This document shows, in pieces, positions 1 through 5,281 of a stretch of DNA of 7,849 nt. The DNA lies in the NCBI GenBank assembly GCA_947565255.1, contig CANOFI010000103.1, positions 1 to 7,849 of the forward strand, read 5' to 3'. The notes under the pieces were generated by a model. That model searched no databases. It was not told the origin of the DNA and was given only the letters and a program-made list of their open reading frames with translations. The DNA comes from an uncultured Lachnospiraceae bacterium (GTDB taxonomy: Bacteria; Bacillota; Clostridia; Lachnospirales; Lachnospiraceae). Each line of letters starts with the position of its first letter. Position 1 is the first letter of the stretch. Both the position numbers and the translations under genes were made by a program.

Positions 1-68
1 AGTATAAGCATGTACAGGACACCATTAAGCAGAACCGCCAGCATGAAACTAAATACAAGATGTTTTGA
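1..68 (+). CDS. 3' end of an unidentified plus-strand reading frame (partial)
   Basis: The frame from base 3 is open for 21 codons to a TGA at 66-68 and reads YKHVQDTIKQNRQHE followed by six more residues. The charged, helix-like composition looks like a real protein C-terminus, and codon use is unremarkable. The 5' part lies outside the window, so the family cannot be named. It lies on the same strand as the recombinase remnant at 170-349, so it may be a gene or broken gene of the same decayed mobile element. The same frame stays open past the TGA to about 160, so the TGA could also be a disabling mutation in a longer former gene. It could be chance coding. Confidence 0.3.
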   Translation, partial: YKHVQDTIKQNRQHETKYKMF

Positions 69-169
69 TTTAAATATGGCACAAGCTGCCTAACTCCTGT
101 GAATGCTAAGAAAAAATACCACCATCCGCACTCTATGCTTTTTGTTACTGCCAGCGAGTAAACGAATAA
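69..169. other. Stretch without a convincing gene between two plus-strand coding remnants
   Basis: The plus-strand frame that ends at TGA 66-68 continues open beyond that stop to a TAA at about 159-161, but the residues resemble nothing I recognise. A second stop, TAA 167-169, closes the upstream side of the recombinase remnant's frame. I see no promoter, RNA gene or clear inverted repeat here. The stretch is best read as decayed mobile-element DNA. Confidence 0.35.
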
Positions 170-349
170 ACCAACAGTTTCGTCTTTGAATTTCAAAGCC
201 AATGCATAGAACTAACCGCTGAAATCCTGAATGATTTGGTTGACAAAATCATGGTGTACGCTTCAGACAGAGACAGCGGACACAAAAAACAGCCGGACAA
301 CGAAAAACGGCACAGTCTTTCCATTGCACATTATAACATTTTTTCTTAA
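170..349 (+). pseudogene. Decayed C-terminus of a large serine recombinase (DUF4368-like)
   Basis: From 209 the plus frame reads ELTAEILNDLVDKIMVY, then ASDRDSGHKKQ, and ends in HYNIFS before TAA at 347-349. This matches the usual tail of large serine recombinases of clostridial mobile elements: an 'ELT-E-(I/L)-(L/I)-(D/E)-(F/L)-(V/I)-DKI-V-H/Y' helix, a 'D-SGHR-Q' segment and a closing 'I-I-YNF/I' strand. The frame is open only from 170; a TAA at 167-169 interrupts it, and the residues between 170 and 208 fit the family poorly. No catalytic serine domain or zinc-ribbon domain is present, so this is a fragment or frameshifted remnant. It ends 5 bp before the convergently oriented kdgK stop. 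The family call rests on recalled motif similarity, not a search. Confidence 0.6.
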
Positions 350-354
350 TCCCC

Positions 355-1443
355 CTACCTCTTAATATCATATTTCATCTGCATCAGATTCCATATCCCC
401 GCCGCGTCATCCGTAATATTCGCATCCCCGCGGATTGTATGTTTAATCGCACTGCTTGCCACCGCAAAATCCGCCATATCCGCCGGCGCATATCCATTCA
501 TCATCGCATAGATCAGCCCGCTCGCAAAAGCATCCCCGCCGCCGACACGGTCTAAAATATGAAATGTAAACAATTTACTCTCCACCGTATGATTCTCATA
601 CCAAAGATATGCTTTTAGGCTATTCTCGCTGCCGCTATGCGCATAGCGCACATGACGGGCAATACATTTCAGATTGGGATAGCGCTCGGAAAATGCCCGA
701 AAAATCTCATCCTGCTGCCTATATTCCGGCTGCAATGGCAGCGAATCCTTCTGATCCCCCTTGCTATGGTCCTGTTCGTCCTTCCACAAATGATAAGGTT
801 CAATGCCAAGCAGAACATCCACATACGGAAGGCACTTTGTACAAAAATCCCTCGCCTCCTCCCAGCTCCACAAAAGACTGCGGAAATTGCCGTCAAAGCT
901 GACTATAATGCCCTTGCTTTTGGCCGCCTTCAAACATTCTAAGGTAAATTGACGGCAGGAATCCGACAGGGCAGGTGTAATTCCGCTTAAATGGAGCCAG
1001 GTAAAATCATCCAGCAATTTGTCTGCATCCACTGTCCCAAAATCAAACTCCGCAAATGCACTGTGCTTGCGGTCATAGATGACCTTGCTGGCTCGGATAC
1101 CAAACCCCGTTTCCAGATAGTAAGTGCCGAGCCGATGCGTCGGCGTCTGCTCCGGCGTGCTTAATATCATTGGCGTACAGTGCACATCATTGCTGCGCAG
1201 CATACGGATCGCGCCCTTTCCCAGGCTGTTATTCGGCACAACGCTAAAGAATGTGCTGTCAATGCCAAGATTCGCCAGGGCAAGTGCAATATTCGCCTCA
1301 CTGCCCCCATAGCTCGCCTCAAAATTCGTGGATACACGAATCTTATCATAATTGGGAGGACAGAGACGAAGCATAATCTCCCCAACCGTAATAAATTTAT
1401 TGCCGTTTTGGTTTCTGCTTAATAATGGATTTGCATGCTGCAT
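355..1443 (-). CDS. kdgK: 2-keto-3-deoxygluconate kinase-type PfkB sugar kinase
   Basis: This 362-residue cytoplasmic kinase of the ribokinase/PfkB family probably phosphorylates 2-keto-3-deoxygluconate to KDPG with ATP. The Rossmann-like core starts with FITVGEIMLRL (residues 17-27). The substrate-side PfkB signature is YGGSEANIALALANLG (45-60). The C-terminal signature DRVGGGDAF includes the presumed catalytic Asp at about residue 304, in the anion-hole GGGD. The HILDRVGGGDAF and SAIKHTIRGD stretches are typical of KdgK-like kinases rather than fructokinases. The start is set at 1443: AGGAGG (complement of 1450-1455) sits 6 bases before the ATG and the family's conserved region begins soon after. 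A longer open frame to 1530 would cross the inverted repeat at 1487-1572 and lacks a comparable ribosome site. It lies 143 bp downstream of the dehydratase that would supply its substrate. Other 2-keto sugar-acid substrates are possible. No convincing terminator follows the TAG stop. Confidence 0.88.
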   Translation of the reverse strand: MQHANPLLSRNQNGNKFITVGEIMLRLCPPNYDKIRVSTNFEASYGGSEANIALALANLGIDSTFFSVVPNNSLGKGAIRMLRSNDVHCTPMILSTPEQTPTHRLGTYYLETGFGIRASKVIYDRKHSAFAEFDFGTVDADKLLDDFTWLHLSGITPALSDSCRQFTLECLKAAKSKGIIVSFDGNFRSLLWSWEEARDFCTKCLPYVDVLLGIEPYHLWKDEQDHSKGDQKDSLPLQPEYRQQDEIFRAFSERYPNLKCIARHVRYAHSGSENSLKAYLWYENHTVESKLFTFHILDRVGGGDAFASGLIYAMMNGYAPADMADFAVASSAIKHTIRGDANITDDAAGIWNLMQMKYDIKR

Positions 1444-1449
1444 AAATTC

Positions 1450-1455
1450 CCTCCT
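1450..1455 (-). promoter_or_regulatory. Ribosome binding site of kdgK
   Basis: The minus strand reads AGGAGG followed by a 6-base spacer and the ATG at 1443. This perfect Shine-Dalgarno decides the start against the 29-codon longer open frame. Confidence 0.8.
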
Positions 1456-1486
1456 GTTCCTGCACTGAAAATATTCCTTAAGTAGC

Positions 1487-1572
1487 GTTGCAAAACAACG
1501 CTTAGATACAATATATGGTATATACCACAATATGTTGTGTCTTATATATCGTATCTGTAGTTGTTTTGCAAC
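1487..1572. repeat. 86-bp inverted-repeat element upstream of kdgK
   Basis: Two arms face each other. The left arm (1487-1516) is GTTGCAAAACAAC, four bases, then AGATACAATATAT. The right arm (1544-1572), read as its complement, is GTTGCAAAACAAC, three bases, then AGATACGATATAT. Thus 13 of 13 and 12 of 13 bases match, separated by a spacer difference of one base. A 27-bp centre (1517-1543) carries the smaller dyad CACAATATGTTGTG (1526-1539), and TGGTATATACCA (1516-1527) straddles the inner end of the left arm. The left outer segment also forms its own hairpin, AGCGTTG-CAAAA-CAACGCT (1484-1502). As RNA from the dehydratase transcript this would make a strong long stem-loop, but no T-run follows, so a simple terminator is unlikely. 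It could be a double operator, an mRNA processing or stability hairpin, or a small palindromic insertion. The right arm also contains a promoter-like TTGCAA-17 bp-TATATA pointing at kdgK. Confidence 0.7.
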
Positions 1573-1586
1573 AATTCCAAGACATA

Positions 1587-3344
1587 TTACGGCTCATCAT
1601 ATGCAAGATATGCGCCCTTCATCGGGCTGACTGCATGTTCACTGAACAGACGCAGCACACCTCTTTGATAACGGATTTCCCGCGGTTTCCAATTCTCTTT
1701 GCGCATCTTCAGAACCTGCTCGATTTCCTCCGGGGACTTTTCCTCTCCATGAATGCCGATAATGTTCAGCTTCCGTTCCATCACGTCAATTTCAATCAGA
1801 TCGCCTTCCTCCACCAGCGCAATCGGCCCGCCGTCTGCAGCCTCCGGGCTGCAGTGTCCAATTACCGGTCCTGTGGAGGCTCCGGAAAAACGGCCATCCG
1901 TAATTAATGCAATGCTCTTTCCAAGTTCCTTGTCGCTGCTGATCGCCTCTGATGTATAGAACATCTCCGGCATGCCGCTGCCCTTGGGCCCTTCATAGCG
2001 GATAAATACGGCATCGCCCTTTTCTACTTTATGATTCAGCACAGCATCCAGGCACTCTTCTTCACTGTCAAACGGCCTTGCCCGCAAAACAGCGCGAAAC
2101 ATCTCTTTTGGACATGCCGTATGCTTGATCACAGCCCCTTCCGGCGCCAGGTTGCCGCGCAGAACGGCTATGCTCCCGTCATTTCCAATGGCCTTATCAC
2201 GCGGGCGGATAATATCCTCCTTCGTCACTGCACTGTTATACCGCTTGTTAAATTCCTGCAGCCAGCGGTCACAGCGCTCGTAAAAGCCATTCTGTTTTAC
2301 TTCTTCCAGATTTTCTCCCAGCGTCTTCCCGGTTACGGTCATCGCATCCAGATGAAGCACATCCCGGATTTCCTCCATCACTGCCGGGACGCCCCCTGCA
2401 TAATAGAAGCATTCTGCCGGCCAGCGCCCTGCTGGACGGACATCCAGAATATACCTGGCGTTCCTGTGCAGGCGGTCAAACGTATCTCCTGTAATCTCAA
2501 TTCCCAACTCATGTGCGATGGCCGGGATATGAAGCAGGCAGTTTGTACTGCCGGAAATAGCTGCATGCACCAGAATTGCGTTCTCGAAGCTTTCCATGGT
2601 AACAAGGTCACTTGGCCTCATATTTTCTGACAAGGCCATCTGTACAGCCCTTCGGCCTGCTTCTCTCGCAAAATCCAGAAGATCCGGGCTCGTGGCAGGC
2701 ATCAGTGCGCTTCCCGGCAGGGCAAGGCCCAGCGCTTCCGCCATAATCTGCATGGTCGAAGCCGTTCCGATAAAGGAACATGCCCCACAGCTTGGACAGG
2801 CATGGTTCTTCGCCCAGTTCAGCTTGTCCTCATCAATTTCCCCTCTATGAAATTTCGCACTGTACATGCCAAGCTGCTCTAAGGTCAGCATATCTGGCCC
2901 GGCATTCATAGTTCCTCCCGGCACAACGATCGCCGGATGGTTGACCCTTGCCAGACCCATCAGGCTGCCCGGCAGTCCCTTGTCACAGCTCGACAGGTAG
3001 ACTCCCGCGTCAAAAGGCGTTGCATTGGCGTGAATCTCCATCATATTGGCAATCATCTCACGGCTTGCCAGGCTGAAATTAATTCCATCCGTCCCCTGGC
3101 TTTCGCCGTCGCAGATATCCGTGCAGAAATACCTGGCGCCAAAGCCTCCGGCCTCTGCCACACCCTTTCGCACCTCCTCTACTAAAACATCCAGATGGCC
3201 GCTGCCCGGATGGCTGTCGCCAAATGTGCTCTCTATAATTACCTGCGGCTTTGATAAATCCTCCGGCTTCCATCCCGTCCCAATCCGCAGCGGATCCAAC
3301 TCTGGGGCAAGTTTACGCATTTCCTGACTTCTTAATGTGCTCAT
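1587..3344 (-). CDS. IlvD/Edd-family sugar-acid dehydratase (gluconate/xylonate/arabinonate type)
   Basis: This 585-residue cytoplasmic iron-sulfur dehydratase probably removes water from an aldonic acid to give a 2-keto-3-deoxy acid. In this context the likely substrate is D-gluconate and the product KDG. Family motifs are clear: ICDGESQGTDGINFSLASRE (77-96), SSCDKGLPGSLMGLARV (118-134), GACSFIGTASTMQIMAEALG (187-206), SGSTNCLLHIPAIAH, LHLDAMTVTGKTLGENLE, GNLAPEGAVIK and ITDGRFSGASTGPVIGHCSPEA. Candidate cluster ligands are Cys78, Cys120 and Cys189. The Cys of the IlvD 'PCN-HL' segment is absent; that place reads DSHPGSGHL (43-51). Overall wording is closer to the E. coli YagF/YjhG and Edd branches than to true dihydroxy-acid dehydratase, so an automatic 'ilvD' label would probably mislead. 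The start ATG at 3344 has AAAGGA about 10 bases upstream. It lies between the permease and kdgK genes on the same strand. Family assignment is firm; substrate is inferred from neighbours. Confidence 0.85.
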   Translation of the reverse strand: MSTLRSQEMRKLAPELDPLRIGTGWKPEDLSKPQVIIESTFGDSHPGSGHLDVLVEEVRKGVAEAGGFGARYFCTDICDGESQGTDGINFSLASREMIANMMEIHANATPFDAGVYLSSCDKGLPGSLMGLARVNHPAIVVPGGTMNAGPDMLTLEQLGMYSAKFHRGEIDEDKLNWAKNHACPSCGACSFIGTASTMQIMAEALGLALPGSALMPATSPDLLDFAREAGRRAVQMALSENMRPSDLVTMESFENAILVHAAISGSTNCLLHIPAIAHELGIEITGDTFDRLHRNARYILDVRPAGRWPAECFYYAGGVPAVMEEIRDVLHLDAMTVTGKTLGENLEEVKQNGFYERCDRWLQEFNKRYNSAVTKEDIIRPRDKAIGNDGSIAVLRGNLAPEGAVIKHTACPKEMFRAVLRARPFDSEEECLDAVLNHKVEKGDAVFIRYEGPKGSGMPEMFYTSEAISSDKELGKSIALITDGRFSGASTGPVIGHCSPEAADGGPIALVEEGDLIEIDVMERKLNIIGIHGEEKSPEEIEQVLKMRKENWKPREIRYQRGVLRLFSEHAVSPMKGAYLAYDEP

Positions 3345-3424
3345 ATATCTTCAATCCTTTCTATTTTATACCAAAGGGCAGCACTATTCAGAAATAACTC
3401 ATTGTCATGAGAATTTATTGACAG

Positions 3425-3444
3425 TACCTTATCGCTATTCGGTA
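3425..3444. promoter_or_regulatory. Imperfect 20-bp dyad at the possible dehydratase promoter
   Basis: The minus strand reads TACCGAATAGCGATAAGGTA: TACC/GGTA arms with partial inner symmetry. It covers the downstream edge of the predicted -10 box (3444-3449) and the likely start of transcription near 3437, a usual place for a repressor site. It does not resemble the ATACATC/GATGTAT operators upstream of the permease, so a different regulator, or none, would bind. Confidence 0.25.
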
Positions 3445-3473
3445 TTTTACAAGTTATATTATTCTAATGTGAA
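3444..3473 (-). promoter_or_regulatory. Candidate sigma-70 promoter for the dehydratase gene
   Basis: In the 182-bp gap between permease and dehydratase the minus strand has TTCACA (3468-3473; five of six -35 bases), an 18-bp spacer and TAAAAT (3444-3449; five of six -10 bases). The leader would be about 90 bases. With no clear terminator after the permease, the dehydratase may be served both by read-through and by this promoter. AT-rich gaps give chance matches, so confidence is modest. Confidence 0.35.
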
Positions 3474-3526
3474 ATTAATCGTGTTTTATCATTTATTTCA
3501 TTTTCTATGAATTCTCTTGATGCTCT

Positions 3527-4903
3527 TTAAGCAAAAAACGATATAATCAATGCTACCACAAAACCAGTGCCGCCGACAAGTGTCTCCATAACGGTCCAGG
3601 TTTTTAACGTTGTTTTTTCATCGATGCCGACCAACGACTTTACCAGCCAGAAACCAGAATCATTGAAGTGGGAGCAGACAGTTGCACCGCCTGCAACGGC
3701 TGCCGTTGTACATGCCAGATACAGAGGCGACAGTTCGGCAATCCCGGGAATGGAAGAAATAATTCCTGCCGCCATCGTCATAGCTACGGTAGAAGAACCC
3801 ACACAGATCCGAACCAGCGCGGCTACCACAAATGCCAGCACCACAATCGGCAGGGACATGGAAGAGACCGCATTCCCAATGACGTCTCCCAGGCCAGAAT
3901 ACTGCAAGACGTAACGCAGCACGCCGCCGCATGCGGTTACCAAAAGAATCAGTCCGGTCGGCTCTAATGACTTGGTCATAACCTTCTCCAGCTCTTCGCG
4001 TTTATATCCGTGTCCAATGCCCAGGATCAGCATCGCCACTATTGTTGCAATCAACAGCGCTACAAATGGCTCGCCCAGAAATCCAAATACCGGCTGTAAA
4101 AATTCCAATGCCGGCACTACACCTGTGATTGATTTAAAAATAATCAGCACCAGAGGAATCAGGATGATGCCTACAATCGTCCAGAAGTTTGGAAGCTTTG
4201 ACTCATCAAAGTCTTCCTGGTTCGCCACATGTTCGGGAACCGGAACATGGAATTTCCTGCCACAGATGGAACCCCAAACCGGTCCCGCTACAATCATAGA
4301 AATGGTTCCGCAAAAAAGTCCTACAACGATGACCCATCCAAGGTCCACATTCAGCATATTCGCTACCAGAATCGGTCCTGGTGTGGGCGGTATAAATGCG
4401 TGCCCTACTGCCAGACCTGCCAGAAGAGGGATGGCATAAAACAAGGAGGACCGTTTCGTTCTTTTTGCTAAGGAAAATGCCAGTGGAATTAAAATAATCA
4501 GTCCGGCGTCGAAAAATACGGGCATTGCAATAACCAGCCCGGTAATTCCAAGCGCCCAGGCGGCTTTCTTATCGCCAAACCATTTGACCATGGTAACTGC
4601 CAGTGTCTGCGCCCCTCCTGATATTTCCAGTATCGCACCAAACATGGAGCCCAGCCCTACCAATAAAGCAATTCCTTTTAATGTATTGCCTATGCCGTCG
4701 TTCACTGCCGTTACAATATCCTGCACAGGCATACCTGCAATCAATCCAATTGCAATGGCTCCTGTCAGGATAGAAATCATTGCCTGTATTTTAAATTTAA
4801 TAATCAGAACCAGTAAAATAACCAATCCAATCAATGCCGCAATCACAAGCCTGGTTGGATTTAGATTAGTCGTTTCTGCTGCTGCCGCTATCATCATAAA
4901 CAT
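3527..4903 (-). CDS. gntP: GntP-family gluconate-type:H+ symporter
   Basis: This roughly 458-residue integral membrane protein is of the GntP (gluconate:proton symporter) family and should import gluconate or a related sugar acid. It is hydrophobic throughout, with about a dozen membrane segments starting at 18-36. Family hallmarks are MPVFFDAGLIILIPLA (127-142), GHAFIPPTPGPILVAN (167-182), the EPTGLILLVTACGGVLRYVLQ helix, and VCSHFNDSGFWLVKS near the C-terminus. The length fits the family (about 440-460). The first ATG (4903) lies immediately after a GGGG run. The second in-frame ATG (4897) is about 7 bases from that run and may be the true start. The ribosome site here is weak, in contrast to the strong orphan one at 5019-5026. 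The gene is first in line after the regulator and is followed, 182 bp on, by the dehydratase. Expression is probably controlled by the GntR protein through operators at 4989-5011, 5094-5110 and 5242-5258. Gluconate versus another aldonate cannot be told from sequence. Confidence 0.88.
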   Translation of the reverse strand: MFMMIAAAAETTNLNPTRLVIAALIGLVILLVLIIKFKIQAMISILTGAIAIGLIAGMPVQDIVTAVNDGIGNTLKGIALLVGLGSMFGAILEISGGAQTLAVTMVKWFGDKKAAWALGITGLVIAMPVFFDAGLIILIPLAFSLAKRTKRSSLFYAIPLLAGLAVGHAFIPPTPGPILVANMLNVDLGWVIVVGLFCGTISMIVAGPVWGSICGRKFHVPVPEHVANQEDFDESKLPNFWTIVGIILIPLVLIIFKSITGVVPALEFLQPVFGFLGEPFVALLIATIVAMLILGIGHGYKREELEKVMTKSLEPTGLILLVTACGGVLRYVLQYSGLGDVIGNAVSSMSLPIVVLAFVVAALVRICVGSSTVAMTMAAGIISSIPGIAELSPLYLACTTAAVAGGATVCSHFNDSGFWLVKSLVGIDEKTTLKTWTVMETLVGGTGFVVALIISFFA

Positions 4904-4946
4904 ACCCCGCTTTCTTAATTTTTCCTATTCATTTCTGCATATTGTC

Positions 4947-5012
4947 TTACGCTTGCCTTTTTGTCTTTCTCCCTCTCACAATCCACCGTGCAATACATCT
5001 GATGTATTGCAA
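4947..5012 (-). CDS. Possible 21-codon leader peptide in the permease mRNA leader
   Basis: A TTG at 5012 follows AAAGGAGG with a 6-base spacer and opens 21 codons before TAA at 4947-4949. The product begins LQYIRCIARWIV (fMet in vivo if used) and ends in a basic tail, GRKTKRQA. The first eight codons lie inside the operator palindrome at 4989-5011. An alternative ATG at 4998 opens 27 codons in another frame to 4915, stopping 11 bases before the permease start, but it is 20 bases from the same ribosome site. The permease cannot simply be extended to this ribosome site, because its own frame meets a TAG at about 4922-4924. This could be a translated leader controlling the permease, or a relic ribosome site. 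Confidence 0.25.
   Translation of the reverse strand: MQYIRCIARWIVRGRKTKRQA
4989..5011. promoter_or_regulatory. Operator O1: perfect 23-bp palindrome
   Basis: Two 11-base arms around the central base at 5000 match perfectly; the core is ATACATCTGATGTAT. It lies about 60 bases downstream of the predicted permease transcription start. The same core recurs at 5094-5110 and, with one arm mismatch, at 5242-5258. Recurrence beside a GntR-family gene makes this the probable binding site of that regulator. As RNA the site would also fold into a strong hairpin just after the orphan ribosome site. Confidence 0.8.
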
Positions 5013-5018
5013 TTTTTT

Positions 5019-5026
5019 CCTCCTTT
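5019..5026 (-). promoter_or_regulatory. Orphan strong Shine-Dalgarno in the permease leader
   Basis: The minus strand reads AAAGGAGG, the best ribosome site in this gap, yet it lies about 115 bases upstream of the permease start. Its natural target is the TTG at 5012, 6 bases downstream. Confidence 0.5.
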
Positions 5027-5066
5027 CTTGTTTAATTCATATGACGTATTATGTTTTGTGATTTAA

Positions 5067-5095
5067 ATACTATATTATTTGTCCAATTTTGTCAA
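5067..5095 (-). promoter_or_regulatory. Sigma-70 promoter of the permease operon
   Basis: The minus strand has a perfect TTGACA (5090-5095), a 17-bp spacer and TAGTAT (5067-5072; four of six -10 bases); TATAGT two bases nearer is an alternative -10. Transcription would start near 5060, giving a leader of about 155-160 bases. The -35 box shares two bases (5094-5095) with operator O2, so a repressor bound there would block polymerase. Confidence 0.7.
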
Positions 5096-5110
5096 TACAT
5101 CTGATGTATT
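5094..5110. promoter_or_regulatory. Operator O2 overlapping the -35 box
   Basis: A perfect 17-bp palindrome with eight-base arms around base 5102 carries the same ATACATCTGATGTAT core as O1. Its centre is 102 bp from that of O1, about ten helical turns, which would allow looping. Its edge overlaps the TTGACA of the permease promoter, the expected position for repression by the adjacent GntR regulator. Confidence 0.8.
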
Positions 5111-5130
5111 TTTTATTTTTTTAGAATATT

Positions 5131-5180
5131 TGCACAAAAAAAGAAGAGATTTGTTTATTCAATCTCTTTCTTCTTGTGCA
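5131..5180 (-). terminator. Hairpin with T-rich 3' arm downstream of the gntR-type gene
   Basis: On the minus strand an eight-base stem AAGAGATT/AATCTCTT closes a 9-base loop (5152-5160). The stem extends through a mismatch, GU pairs and a one-base bulge to an outer five-base stem, TGCAC/GTGCA. The 3' arm contains TTCTTTTTTT. It lies about 100 bp after the regulator stop and about 20 bp before operator O2, so it probably ends the regulator transcript and insulates the permease promoter. Confidence 0.6.
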
Positions 5181-5241
5181 CTTTCACTATAAGTAGGAAG
5201 TTTTATTTATCAATTTCTTTTCAATATCACCAGTATGTCCA

Positions 5242-5268
5242 AATTCATCAGATGTATTCAGGATGTAT
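5242..5268. promoter_or_regulatory. Operator O3: imperfect palindrome plus an extra half-site
   Basis: AATTCATCAGATGTATT (5242-5258) matches the O1/O2 core with one mismatch in the left arm. A further GATGTAT half-site follows at 5262-5268, exactly 11 bp from the first, that is on the same DNA face. It lies between the regulator stop codon and the hairpin at 5131-5180, away from any promoter, so it would be an auxiliary site for cooperative binding or looping (148 bp from O2). Confidence 0.55.
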
Positions 5269-5281
5269 CCGTGTTGTTCAT

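Noticed and set aside
1444..1530. 29-codon N-terminal extension of the kdgK reading frame
   Set aside because: It crosses the inverted-repeat element, lies before the AGGAGG-ATG pair at 1443-1455, and adds residues unlike the start of KdgK-type kinases.
1947..1956. GATGTAT half-site inside the dehydratase gene
   Set aside because: There is no matching second arm and the bases encode conserved protein sequence; chance match.
2031..2630. 199-codon plus-strand open frame, and similar ones at 1515-1907, 3972-4439 and 4584-5066
   Set aside because: They lie wholly or largely antisense to well-supported minus-strand genes, have no family-like residues, and most lack ribosome sites.
1587..3344. 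Dihydroxy-acid dehydratase (ilvD) of branched-chain amino acid synthesis
   Set aside because: Sequence wording is nearer the YagF/YjhG/Edd branches, the first IlvD cluster cysteine is absent, and all neighbours are sugar-acid genes.
3359..3370. TATAAA box just upstream of the dehydratase start
   Set aside because: Transcription from it would begin at the ribosome site, leaving no usable leader, and the -35 match is poor.
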